Source of the DNA: Galerina marginata
Lineage: Eukaryota > Basidiomycota > Agaricomycetes > Agaricales > Galerinaceae
Length of the DNA: 64,000 nucleotides
Assembly: GCA_023014335.1 (NCBI GenBank)
Contig: JAECYW010000022.1
Location: 682,001 to 746,000, forward strand
Direction of reading: 5' to 3'
In this document: piece by piece, positions 48,031 through 59,529 of the stretch
Numbering within the stretch: the first letter of the stretch is position 1
How the letters are laid out: each line of letters begins with the position of its first letter
Notes under the pieces: generated by a model
The model's input: the letters and a program-made list of their open reading frames with translations, nothing else
Databases searched by the model: none
What the model was told of the DNA's origin: nothing
Position numbers and translations under genes: made by a program

Positions 48031-50539
48031 ATGGCTTTACCTACTCGCCCACCGTACGGGGGATTACACCGCAAGCTCGTCATCGCCATCGATGTCGGAA
48101 CGACGTTCAGTGGCGTTTGTTATAGGTAATATCCCTTTGAAAATCGGATCACGATCGAAAATAATTTTACTTCTTAGCATTCTTGATCCAGGCGAGATAC
48201 CTGAGATTCGAGCAGTCCTGCGGTAATAATTAATCAATGTGTTACTATCGAGGCCGAAATTGAATTCGATCTAGTTACCCCGGCCAGGAAAAGGTTGGCG
48301 ACACCAAGATACCAACTCTCATGTGGTATGATCAATCCGGGTCGGTGCAGGCAGCTGGAGCAGAGGCAACACGATCTGGCATTGCCATTGCTGCTGAGGA
48401 ACAACAGTGGATCAAATCGGAGTGGTGAGTATACACTTCCTTATAGTTTAACTTACTTTGGACTGCATCTGCGTTCTAATAGTCCATTCAAGGTTTAAAG
48501 TCTATCTTCGACCCAAAGCAATTGATGCGCCCGGAGAATTGCACAAAATACCGCCGCTTCCACTTGGAAAGACGGTCGTGGAAGTCTTCGCCGATTTTTT
48601 GCGTTACATTTACGAATGCACGAAGACTTACATCCGAGAAACCCATTCAAACGGCAAAGCTATGTGGGATAGTTTCGAAGACGAGATCGACTTCGTTCTG
48701 ACGCACCCTAACGGATATGAGGGACCACAGCAGAGTGTCATGCGCGAAGCCGCAGTGCTCGCGGGACTTGTTCCGGACCATGATGCTTCCAACAAGCGAG
48801 TGCAACTCGTCACTGAAGGCGAAGCCAGTCTCCACTATTGCCTTCAAAGTGGGCTTTCCACAGACGTACTCAAGGTAAATTCCGTCGACTTTTTCGATCC
48901 CTTATTTCCTTGACAGTCATTTGATTCCAGCAAGGGAAAGGCCTAATGGTTATTGATGCCGGTGGAGGAACGATTGACTTCAGTTCCTATGTTCAGAACG
49001 GGGAATCCTTTGAAGAAATTACTGCACCTGAATGTGCGTTCTTGTAACGCTGGATTTCCCACTCAGACCCTGATGCCCTTTCAGGCCTATACAGTGGATC
49101 GGTTTTCGTGACAAGCCGAGCACGTATATTTTTTGAAAGTTGGTTGTGTCATCCTTCGAGTATCAGAGCATCATCGATTCTTTTCAAACAGATCTCCTCG
49201 CCAACACTCGCTTTAGCGAGGACGTAGACTTGATTACGGAACGCTTTGACAACAACACAAAGCCGTCATTCAATACAGATGAAGATGATTATTGGATCCA
49301 ATTTGCGGCCGTTCGGGAGAAGGACCCAAAGCTTAACATTCGTTCAGGCCAGCTGAAGATTTCAGGGTACGGTATCTCTGTTTCTCAAGAATCCGGGGCC
49401 TACCTAATTTAAGACCCCGAGTTCAGTTCTGATGTAGCATCTTTTTTCGAGAGATCAATTTCAGACATCGTTACCTCTGTCGACGAACAGACTTTCTCGG
49501 CGAAAACGGAGATCACGGTAAGCATGTGTAGCCTGCGTCTTGCCTTTATTTTATTTTATTTCCGTAGTCCGCCTTCCTGGTAGGCGGGTTCGCTACGAGC
49601 GATTGGTTATACTCCCGAATCCAAGAACGATTAGACCTTCTGGGAATTGAGGTCTCGCGCCCTGATAGCGGCACGTACGTGTAACCGTTCCCACTCCCAG
49701 AAACTGCGTTGATCTGAAATTATAGAAGCAAAGCTGTCGCTCATGGAGCTGTTTCATACTACCTGGACCATAGAGTTACTACACGAGTCTCAAAAGTTAC
49801 CTACGGCGTGCCCTGTAGTGTTCCCTACGATCCAACTAACGACGAACATGTCAAACGAGCTTCTTCCAAGTATCGTTCTGCTGCTGGTGTTTGGTATATA
49901 CCGGGGGCATTTGATGTCATTTTGCCGAAGGTGAGCTGGTTTCGTCGTATTGTTCCCCTTGTCGTTAACCTCTGAAGATAGAATACTCAAGTCGCCGAAA
50001 CAAAGGAATTTCGCCGATCTTTTGGTCGAACAAGGTCGCAAGCAAGCGCCCTTCGCAAGGTTACTACCTCTATTATGTGCTATCGTGGCGATATCGAGAA
50101 ACCTGTTTGGGTTGATGTGGAGCCCGGTAACGGTCTTGCTTATCGTCGGATCCCTCAATAAATCTAACCTCAAGCACATGACCAGAGAAGTTTACTTCGA
50201 TGGGTAATATCGAGGCAGATCTAGAAGAACTCACGAAGACCCTCAAACCCCATGTAACCATTAACGATGGAGGGGAAGAGGAAACCTACTATAGTATCGA
50301 TTTCGATATTGCGTTGCTATTTGGGATGACTGAATTCAAAGCCCTCGTGATATGGCAAGAGAATGTTTGTCCCATTGGCTTCTTTAGGTCTTTTGGTCTG
50401 GAAGACTGACGCTCCCGAATGTTTTTAGGGAGAAGAGAAACGGTTTGTGCTCATCTTTCGCTATGGTAATCCTAACCAACAGTGTTGCAATAGGAACTCG
50501 GCGGTAAAGGTGAAGTTCAACCCTGAGGAAGTAGAGTAA
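48031..50539 (+). CDS. HSPA12-like Hsp70-family ATPase, copy 3
   Basis: More diverged paralogue. The start reads MALPTRPPYGGLHRKLVIAI (48031). Phosphate-1 DVGTTFSGVCY, ETHSNGKAMWDSFEDEIDFV, LVTEGEASLHYCLQSG, phosphate-2 MVIDAGGGTIDFSSY and adenosine-type FLVGGFATSDWLYSRI are present. KAVAHGAVSYYLDHRVTTRV and ILPKNTQVAETKEFRRSFG precede the C-terminal DIALLFGMTEFKALVIWQEN. Stop 50537-50539, after KVKFNPEEVE. A phase-1 intron leads to FFENLLANTRFSEDVDL. One extra G (GGG at 50202-50204) breaks the frame before NIEADLEELTKTLKPH; the intron just upstream of it is uncertain. Probable cytosolic ATPase of unknown role. Confidence 0.82.
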
Positions 50540-51063
50540 ACCCACAACATACTATTCCCATGCTTTCTAGTGCGTTTCAATGAGCGATAATGCCTGACTT
50601 GTAATTTACCTGGCAATCCAACTGATGTGCTTTTTTGCGTCGCTACTTAACAACCTGATGTAATTATAATCCTATGGCCCCGATAATGCAAGAAAATTTG
50701 AATAGAGAAATCGGACCTATAGTACATCAAGAAATGCAACGACATGAAGGCGAATACACAATGGTAAAATATATACATGATTGAGCTGACAGGCGTTAAA
50801 TAACTGCCAAGATGTAAGATGAAGAGAATGCAAATGCTAGAATGACGTGTACAGCGAGATAAATTGCTACAAATAATGAGGAAACGAATGATGAACGAGG
50901 GAAGAGGGGAAATGCAAGATGATGGAAACAGGTCCTAATAACAAGAAAATCACAACATTGAGAGTATGCGTGCAATGCGATAATGAGTCCTGACTATCAA
51001 GTCAAATGGGATGCCAAAGCGTGTTTGACTTATCTCGATTGTTGCCAGGTAAACCGAGCATTT
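50540..51063. other. Convergent intergenic region
   Basis: 524 bp between the stops of HSPA12-like copy 3 and the HMG-box gene. A/T-rich, non-coding, no feature recognised. Confidence 0.4.
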
Positions 51064-53342
51064 TCAATTTGAATTACCATGCAGTCGACGAAGTTCGCCC
51101 ATAAAATCTAATTGCCGTGGGGCCTCGACTGAAAGATGAAGGTTACTGGCGGCTCTATATTCAACATGGTCCCAATCCTCGGAATCCATAGATAAATGTG
51201 GGCGCTGAAGTTCGGGTCGGTCGCTACCCCAGCTAGTGGTACTATCGTTCCCGTACCAGCCTGATGATAGCGAAGAAGTATTGGGTGCCTGGTCCGGCGG
51301 CCAGGTTCTCGCGTCTGATGTGTGGTATTTATAATCCCCAGCCCATCCAGTAAGGGTGGAAAACGACGACGAAGGGACGCTAGGGGGCGTGGGTGGAGGT
51401 ATACGAGACTGATAGTAACTGCTAGACGACAGTGGTGGGAGAGTGAGTGTGGGAGGGGAAGATACAGATGAAGGAGAATTGTTGTCGCAATCGTCCTTGT
51501 ATGGGTCTTCGATCACAGTTACAAGGCCTTGTCTGCCACTGGTGGACGACAAGTCCGTCCATTCAACGGCTTGACTACCGTCTTGGGCGGCCTCGAAAGA
51601 CCCGTATTGCTTGAAGTTAGGAGTCAGCATGAGAATGAAAATTGGGCAAGAAAGGCGAAATACCTCAAGATATCCGCGATCGAATTGACTTCCGCCTCGA
51701 GGAACATCGTACCCCATGCCATCAGTCGACAGTGAAATGGGACGTTGTTGCTCTCTTGGTTGGCTGTACGCAAACTGAGGGTCGATCGGCGGCTGTCTCT
51801 GTGTCCACCACGAGTCGGGCTCTTGAACTTCCTCTCTTCGTCTTTGGTTCTCTGCTTCCTGCCACGTGAGATGATGTGGGCTATCAAACGTCCCAATCGA
51901 AGAGTTTGATGGCATCGGGAATGAGATCGTGTCGCGTCGAGAATGACTGTGGGTCCGTGTAGGCGCCGCTTGCAGTACAAGGGGTTTGAACGTTCCCCAT
52001 GTCCCAGGGCTAGGTTCCTCAGAAGCAGGAGAAACTTCTTCACTAGGAGAATCTGACAGCTCAGATGAAGGCTGTAGATATGCGAGACGTTTATTTGAGG
52101 CAGGGGCAGAAAGAGATCGTTTGAACATATGGGTGAGGGGAACATCGGGGAGAGTTGGACTGGTAGATGGATCGGCAGAAAGCGCTATATCATGACGGTT
52201 ATCAGGACTATCCGCTTTCGAGCTGGAATCTAGGGATGGCGTCCTTGAAATATGAGTGACAATTGGTGTCGTGTCTACTGAAGGCGTTTCGGGAGTCGCG
52301 TGTTTCCTAGAGCGACTACCTGATGGAGCAGCCGATGAGGCATCAGAACGAGACCTGGCATGAGAACTTGTTCCTTGACCTCTGCCTTTCGCCTTGGTTG
52401 CTTTTGGGGTCGGCTTAGGCACTTTGTGATCTCCCTCCCATTCCTTGACTGCGACTTCGAGTTCGTCTCCTTTGATTCCCTCTGCCACAAATCCTGCGAT
52501 TTTCGCACACCTTGTCTCCTCAAGGGAAATTAGGTGAGTCGATTTTGTCTTGCCTTTTCCCCGTTCCTTAGCCTTCCCTTTCGCGTCCGACACTACAAAA
52601 TCGTCCTCCTCTCCGTCTCCAGTCGTGGGGGGGTCTGTAGTACGGCTCCGGGCACTCCTTCGCCGAGTTGGAACAGGACCTCCTCCATCTTTGACCTTCA
52701 GTTTGGCCATGGCATTTGCGCCGGGCCGGAAACGCCAGTCCGGGTAGTGAGCTCGATGTTCGGTCTGGGCCAGAACAGCTTTGGCTTCCCATTTTTCTCG
52801 TTCTTCAGGCGAAAGTTGTTTCCAACACAGACCTTCAAAACGAACGCAGTTAGTGCGGCTGCAAGCAAGTCACGAGGACAAAGCATACCAATGATCTTAG
52901 AGAGCCTACTGTGGTTTCCCTCAACCTTTCCTGGGACGTTTTGTTCTTTTATGAACGCGCACCGAAAAAGAATGAACGCGTTGGGAGGCCGCGGAATATA
53001 CGAGGGATCACGACGCTTCCCATGGGGACGTGAATGGGTCACAGGCATTGAGGATGAGGCAGACGTTGATTCGTCTGGTGTTATAGGTGATGCTGGGGGA
53101 CTAGAAATGAGAGACGTTGAAGGCTGTGGACTAATGCCCTGTGTGGCGGTGTGCGCCGAATGTGATGTAAAAGAAAGAGGTGTCATTCCAGAGAAAAACG
53201 TGTAGGCAGGGTTTGGATTATCAACCAGCGGGGGCATGTCTTCGCAACGTGTTAGGCGCGTGAATTATCCGAGGAATGGGCTATGCTCACCGTCTTCGTC
53301 GACATTCTCAGTGACCATGTCCTGGTCTCGATCGAGGGACAT
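51064..53342 (-). CDS. HMG-box transcription factor (MATA_HMG/Rox1-like class)
   Basis: Sequence-specific DNA-binding protein. The start at 53340-53342 (MSLDRDQDMVTENVDED) splices over a 51-nt intron (53240-53290) to DMPPLVDNPNPAYTF. The HMG box is YIPRPPNAFILFRCAFIKEQ ... NHSRLSKIIG, then after an intron LCWKQLSPEEREKWEAKAVL and HRAHYPDWRFRPG. The single box near the N-terminus, with PRPPNAF and the HY-PD-WR-F ending, is typical of fungal Rox1/Pcc1-like factors. A basic stretch (KGKAKERGKGKTK) and about 450 residues of Ser/Pro-rich, probably disordered sequence follow. A 54-nt intron (51610-51663) is stop-free and in frame. No frame break anywhere. Which target genes or developmental step it controls cannot be read from sequence. 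Confidence 0.9.
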
Positions 53343-56300
53343 CTGAAAATGAATGGGAGATCATGGTTACTAAGAAGATCTGGGTTCCGGAATTTGTCGC
53401 TGAAATAAATACTCACAGATAAATGAGGGGAGGACCTAGGGTAAACTGGATGACGGGGCTAGAGCGATTCTGATCCTGCCAGCAGGTTCTCCTTTATGCT
53501 GCTGACCTGATTCCCACCACTGATTCTGAAGAACAGTGGGCTACTTCTAACCCGTCCCTACTTTCGGACGAATATCAACATATCCGACGTCGACAGGCAA
53601 AAGACAATAAGGAGTCCTGAGAAAGGAATCCCATCGTAGCTGCTCCTTGGGGCTGGTTTTGCCACGCTGTTATCCGGGTGAGGAGACGTTATCTTGGGCA
53701 TCAACTGCTATCCTCAGATAGAAATCACAGATCGTTCATCCGGGAATTTGGCCATCAGCGTCGTCTCTGCTGAAATCCATCTTGAAATCTTGCATCTGTA
53801 CGCTGAAGTTGCTTGACGGCCGAACCCATCAGCGTGATCCGGTATGGCGAGACGATCGCACCTTTCGCCTACAAGACATGGATGAAAATTCAACTATTCT
53901 CTTCGCCAGGAAACCGGTTCAAAACTGTAGGTCTGGGCGTACAGATGACAGTTTGTCTTTCATTTTATATCTCCTTATATTTCTTCAGCCTCTCACTGAA
54001 AGCGGTCTCTTTAATTGCAGGACTTCCTCAAGGAATTTGAGAGTTACAATGGGTTAAAATACTGACAGATATTAATACCCACCTGCACCCCACATCATGA
54101 ACTAAAAATTTATCCACCAATACGACATCGCGGTTCAAATAAGGCCGATTTTGACAGACTGATCAGTTTCCACACCCATGGGATGTGCACACATTAATTA
54201 TCCCTGCTCCAGTTGCTATTGGGCGGGCACGGTGAGGGACAGTAGGGGAAGGTGCGCGCAAAATCACATTCAACTGGCTGCCCTTGCCTTCGGCGAGGGA
54301 AGGCTAAGCTCTTGGGCGTGAAAAATGACAGGCAGGGGACGATCGGAAAACCGTTACACTTAGTATCCCACCCGGTCCTCTGCCTTATGAAATCTTCCCC
54401 AGTGATATCATGATGGGATGCCAAAAGGTCAACGAGACTTGAGTGGCGCACAAGCGGCCGGAGGTGGACGACAAGCGAAAAGCATGCGCATGGGGAGGTT
54501 CAGCTACTTAAACAGACTAAAAGTCAAAATTCGTGTGCCGCTTGCTTCAAAAGTTTAATTTCTGACCACCCACCAGTAGATTTACTTCACCGTAAATACG
54601 CACACAACAGGCAAGAAATTTCTCAGTCTTCCCACACTGTTCACCTAATGTCATCGCAGATGATTTCATCCCTGCCAATATCTGTAAATATTTGTAAGAA
54701 AAGCAGAGTCGTGCCATGAAAGATGACAAGACGATGACTTGATACGTACCTGCCAAATCATGAACCTCCACGGTGGGTTCGGACCTCACGCTTCGGGTCG
54801 CTCCAGTGTCGGAAAAGAGACGAGGTCTATATATAGGCAGTTAATGACCATATTGAATGAAAAAACATACGAGCAATCAGTCAAGGTGTGTTTAAGAAGG
54901 TTGACGAGGTTTGAGCTCGAGAACGGCGGTGTGTCCTTTCCTTAGTCAAGTCCATTAGAGGAGATTAACCTTATTGTGAAGAAGACAGACGATTTAGTAA
55001 GAAGAATTTTATAGACGATATCTCGAGCGCTGTTTTGAGGGGTATCGATGACAGCGCGTGGTCGCGCTAAGGACTTGGCCACGCTGAAACATGCCGACGA
55101 TGGGACAAATCAAGCGTATGCAGCGATGACTCGCAGCACTTGGGAGGCCTTTAAGATAACCGCGAGCAATTGAGAGAATTATATCTCACATGAATGACGG
55201 AAGAATTTTTGGGTGTTGGCCGTGAAACGTGCTACCGACTTCCTGATCAGGTCTAGGCGCTCGCTTGAAGATAATAACCCCTCTGGTAGCTTCATCTTGG
55301 TGTCATAGGAACTGCGTGGTTGCCCGCGTTTAGTTCAGAGGTCGCAGCACTTCCATTTGATGAGATGCCTGAAGAGAAGAGCGTCGTGTTGCCAAAGCCT
55401 ACGATATGTGAACGTTCGCAAGAAATTGAAGGTCTGAACGCACCCGTTGATCGATGATCGGTGATCTCCAACCCTCTTGTGCCTGCCAGCTTGCAAATCT
55501 TGGGCAAGGCGGTCTTTTTAATAGTCGTAGACTGTAAGCGAATGGAAGCTCCCGGCGGGAACAGAACGAAAGAGTGGTATCTTGACGGCAGAGCATTATC
55601 CTGAGATCCAAATTCTTAAACATAAATATTCAATAGGTGAATGGATGGAAATTTGTATGACGCTCATCGATGCGACGTAACGGCGGATGAGATGAACGCC
55701 ATGGCAAATTTGAAGTCTGAATTTTGGATGGAGTAAATCATGGGCAAGGGCAAAATAAATCTTGGCTGCTCACCACTGTTCATTACGTCGGGGATACAGG
55801 TCGACGGGGGAAAACGCGTTACATCTGACCTACAGGTGGCGTTCGGTGATGGATCATCCGGAATCCAGATTTCCTATTCTTGGAAACGCTAATTAGAAAT
55901 AAAAAAAATAGAATATAAAACAAATATAATCGCACCTAAGGTTTACCTCGGCCCAAAAATTAAGTATTGAAATAAACATGAACGATCGAAACATGCGCCT
56001 GTTCTCGACTGACGTCGTAATTACTATCCGAGTTGCATAGCCGGAGGGTGATTGCCAGGTCATCGATAGAAGTGAGAATTAAGCCGTAAACAGGCAAAAG
56101 GCAGCCTCGCGTCTCAGAAACAAAAGAACACGATGCCACCTTTGCTCTACAGCTCCAACAGCGTTTTAGCATGGCTGTGTTTCGATTTCCGTCCCTCCCA
56201 GAGATAGCGTCAACAAATGACGTTTTAGTCAAAAACGCGGCCACGGCGTATTTAAATAGGAATCGCGTGCTGCGTGCCCTGGAGTCACAAGGCGAAGCAT

Positions 56301-57186
56301 TGCACTGCATAGGCTTTAATACTCCGAGTTGTAAACGAGCGGGACAGGGACGGAAATAAACCTTTGTCTATTTCCTTTGGAGATGGCCAGAAGGAGGTGA
56401 GTCGAGGTGGGAGCCGGTTGGCCTAGAATAGTTGATTGGTCCAATATTTCTCCTGCACTGGCCTGCTGAACCTGGAGAGGGTAAAGTACAGTACTATGTA
56501 GTGAGCGGGCTAGAACGCGTAGAGGCATGTTACCTCCTGCTTTGGGACATGACGGACAACGTACATTTTCAGTGAATTGCTTGAGAAGCGAAGTGACCCA
56601 GGGGAAGGGGACAGAAGATTACGAGAGTTGATCGTGATAACCCTAGGTAAGGAACAGTGCGACCACACTGGAGGCGGCGAACGAAATGGGGATCGCAAGC
56701 TTCCTGAAAGACGAGGATATCCAATCGCAGAAATCAATTGTCTTCACTCTCCTGGTCGAAGACGTATGTGGGGCGATCGTTCTTCGTCGTGGATCGTCGA
56801 CTTAGGAAAGAGGATGTTTGAAAAACAGAGCACCTGCCAATTGATCCCTGGACCTGAGAGCCTGGAAGCTGGAAGTCCAAGCATGCAAATTTCGTCTGTC
56901 CCAGTCGTTGCAGGGACAATGACGGTGACGAGTCAGAATTTAGCTTTCGTCTGCGGAGGGGAGCGACGCTCCAGCGCTCGCCAAACGCGATGAGTCAAAG
57001 AATTGCTAACGAAAGAGACCAAGTCACCAAAAGTGATGCTATCCACCTTGCCACACGGGTGTGGGTAACAAAATGCAATGACTCGATTATTCCCTGAACA
57101 CAAATGAGACCGTGTCTCAGAACGACGTATAAAACGCGACTGAAGGGGCCGTCAGACACTAATCCACCGTCTTTCGAAAGCTAACC
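53343..57186. other. Gene-poor stretch
   Basis: About 3.8 kb upstream of both the HMG-box gene and the MGQYWK gene. The longest frame is a 138-codon plus-strand one at 56577-56993 with no recognisable content. Around 53780-54060 there is a short coding-looking stretch, but no homologue or splice model I can defend. An A-rich tract lies near 55900-55930. No transposon or RNA gene seen. Confidence 0.45.
57128..57134 (+). promoter_or_regulatory. TATA box of the MGQYWK gene
   Basis: TATAAAA, 52 bp before the ATG at 57187, in an otherwise GC-balanced upstream region. Good position for a strongly expressed, intronless gene. Confidence 0.6.
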
Positions 57187-57993
57187 ATGGGCCAGTACTG
57201 GAAATTCGTGAACATCGACAAACGTCAGGATACGGGCCACCTCGGAAAAATGGGCGAATTCTTTTTCTCGCGAGAGTCCACCACGCTTATGTACCTTCTC
57301 GCACTTCCTGCCGTCCCGCTGAAGAACGCAACATCCGACCTTGCTAGGGGTACACAACCTGCGGGCTCTTGGGCTGGGGACCGCATCATCTGCCTTGGAG
57401 ACTACGCAGACAGTTGGCCCAAAGGAAAAGTTTTAGCAACCGATTTTCAACCATCAGAAGCACCCGCAGAGAATAATGTCGAGCAAGAGGGAAATACGTC
57501 AAAAGACGCTGAAGATTTGAAATCGCCCTCAGATTTCACAGATCAGTGCCATACCCTCTCCCGCATCAGTTATGGGGATGGAAAGGCGATTGCGTATCCC
57601 CTGGATCGTGTTTGGGTTCTGCGCAACCTGACGAAGAAAATATACGTGCGTTCCAATGGCGTACCCACTGCAAGCGAGAATGGATCCTTGTCATACGACC
57701 AGCCCGAAGGCTTTGCTGGCTATCCCGGCCTCGGCAACATTTTGGTTGCAAACATCGGATGGTCTGACGACCCGTCTGTAAGCATGTGCTATGATGGAAA
57801 CTTGGTTAATGGAAAGTGGGCCGGCGACAGAATCGACGTCAGGCTCTTCGAGGACATTGAGGAAGAGATAAGTGCCGGGGGGTGGGTGGATGATACCCGC
57901 AAGCAAGCGAAGAAGTTGTACGACATCTGGCTTGAAGACGGCGATGGTAGGGGAGAGTTTCCGGAGGAACCAGACACCCATGGATTTGAGTGA
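57187..57993 (+). CDS. MGQYWK family protein, single exon, function unknown
   Basis: 268 residues in one uninterrupted exon. The start MGQYWKFVNIDKRQDTGHLG is the characteristic opening of an uncharacterised family with many members in mushroom genomes. It continues GEFFFSRESTTLMYLLALP, GSWAGDRIICLGDYADSWPK, YPLDRVWVLRNLTKKIYVRS, GNILVANIGWSDDPSVSM and NGKWAGDRIDVRLFEDIE. The W-A-G-D-R-I motif occurs twice, 130 residues apart. This suggests an internally duplicated fold with similar surface loops. An acidic tail ends DTHGFE. No signal peptide or membrane segment, so probably cytosolic. A TATA box lies upstream. No function can be assigned. Confidence 0.85.
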   Translation: MGQYWKFVNIDKRQDTGHLGKMGEFFFSRESTTLMYLLALPAVPLKNATSDLARGTQPAGSWAGDRIICLGDYADSWPKGKVLATDFQPSEAPAENNVEQEGNTSKDAEDLKSPSDFTDQCHTLSRISYGDGKAIAYPLDRVWVLRNLTKKIYVRSNGVPTASENGSLSYDQPEGFAGYPGLGNILVANIGWSDDPSVSMCYDGNLVNGKWAGDRIDVRLFEDIEEEISAGGWVDDTRKQAKKLYDIWLEDGDGRGEFPEEPDTHGFE

Positions 57994-59529
57994 AGTGTGA
58001 GAGCTAAAATTCCCTTGACCCAACATAAAACAGTGCTCCTAGCCTACCTTCTCTGCTGATAAGTATGTTAGTAGCAAAGCGAATCATTGTGTGTGCAAGT
58101 CGTGTACATGTAGTTCTCACTCCTGGAAATTCAGATTGAAAATTCTGCCAACAATGCCACGCTCACGTGCACTTCGCCAACTTGGTGAAGTCTGAAGACT
58201 CACAGAAGAGTGATTCGGCCCCTCAGCGAGATTGTCAATATTTTATTGCACCAAAAGTACTAGTATTGACGCCACTCACGGCGTTGAATTCTCCGATGGA
58301 AAAATACTTCAGAATCGAGCAAGAATACGATTAGAATGTACGTTATCGTAACGGCGAGAAGCACTCGCTTAGATAGTGGCTTTGCGTGACCTGGTTGAAG
58401 GACAAAAAATCATGTCTTTAACGCTACGAATTCAAGGCACTGACAGTACTTTACTAATTTGCCGAGGGATCCATGGATAAGTAGCCCGGCGACCTCCACC
58501 AGGTGACATCGCTATTGCAAAATCCGACGAACATGTGCAGTTTGGCCTCCAAATAATATACCGGAGACCGTACTGTGTCACTGCGTACGCTAGCTGGAAG
58601 GAGTTCCAACATTTCAATCGTTTACACAAGACAAGATACAGTTCACCAGTTTTGTCGTTTCTCCGTAAACCTTGTCGGGCTTTTTCAATGCCGTTCTATT
58701 GTGAATGTCTCCATCCGGGGCGGCCTTTATATGAGATGCCGGAAGCATATCTGATATTCCACTCCCACCAACTCAACGACCCTCCCAACTTTCAGTTCAA
58801 AGGGAGATCACTTTTAACAAAAATGAATGACACCTATAAGCGATCCAATATCTATGCCATGACCACGATCTTGCCGTAAACTTCAGAAGCGCTCATCAAA
58901 CAATTTAACAGTAGAAGAAATAGCAATAGCTCTTGTGCGACTGAGAGATTCCAGGGCATTGTATGTCCCAATTTCCATTTAAGGTCCCCAGCCCAAATCT
59001 GAATCCGAGCCTTAGATCGATCGCAATGACATCAGGCGCTCTTCCGAACGTCGATCGCGGCAGCTCTATTAATATCCTATTAGACGCCCTTCCATCCCCC
59101 GCTCAGTGCGCGATGATCATGCTCTTTACATCACTACTAACATCGTCCAATCATTCCAGATCAATTTTACCGAAAATGATCCCAGCTATGTACAAGATTC
59201 GAATGTTGTATACTTTCGGGGGCTCCCCTTTGACGCGCAAGGCACGTGGTCATCGGTCCGTCGGCTGTGGCGGTGCAGCCCAAATACAAGCGATCAATTT
59301 CGTTCCTATCCGCTGCTCGTCACTGTCCCCTATCCTACAAACGCCTTAAGTTTGGTCGCGATCCATGGATTCAATCACTCGCCTTTTAGTCGTCTACCTC
59401 CTTCTGCACTCGCCTGACCCTGGAAACCTTCGGTTGAAACTCCTCCGCACTCCATAAGCCGTCTTTCTGACGCTCGTCGTACTTTTACCCGCCCATTTCT
59501 GCGTCCACCACGCCTCTCGCTGTTTCAAG
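57994..59529. other. Intergenic, nothing recognised
   Basis: About 1.5 kb between two plus-strand genes. A 103-codon plus-strand frame at 59106-59417 (SFQINFTENDPSYVQDSNVV) looks somewhat protein-like, but I know no homologue and found no splice path. The promoter of the AA14-like gene should lie at the right end. Confidence 0.4.

Noticed and set aside
56577..56993. 138-codon plus-strand frame
   Set aside because: No domain, signal peptide, splice context or paralogue in the window; composition is not protein-like.
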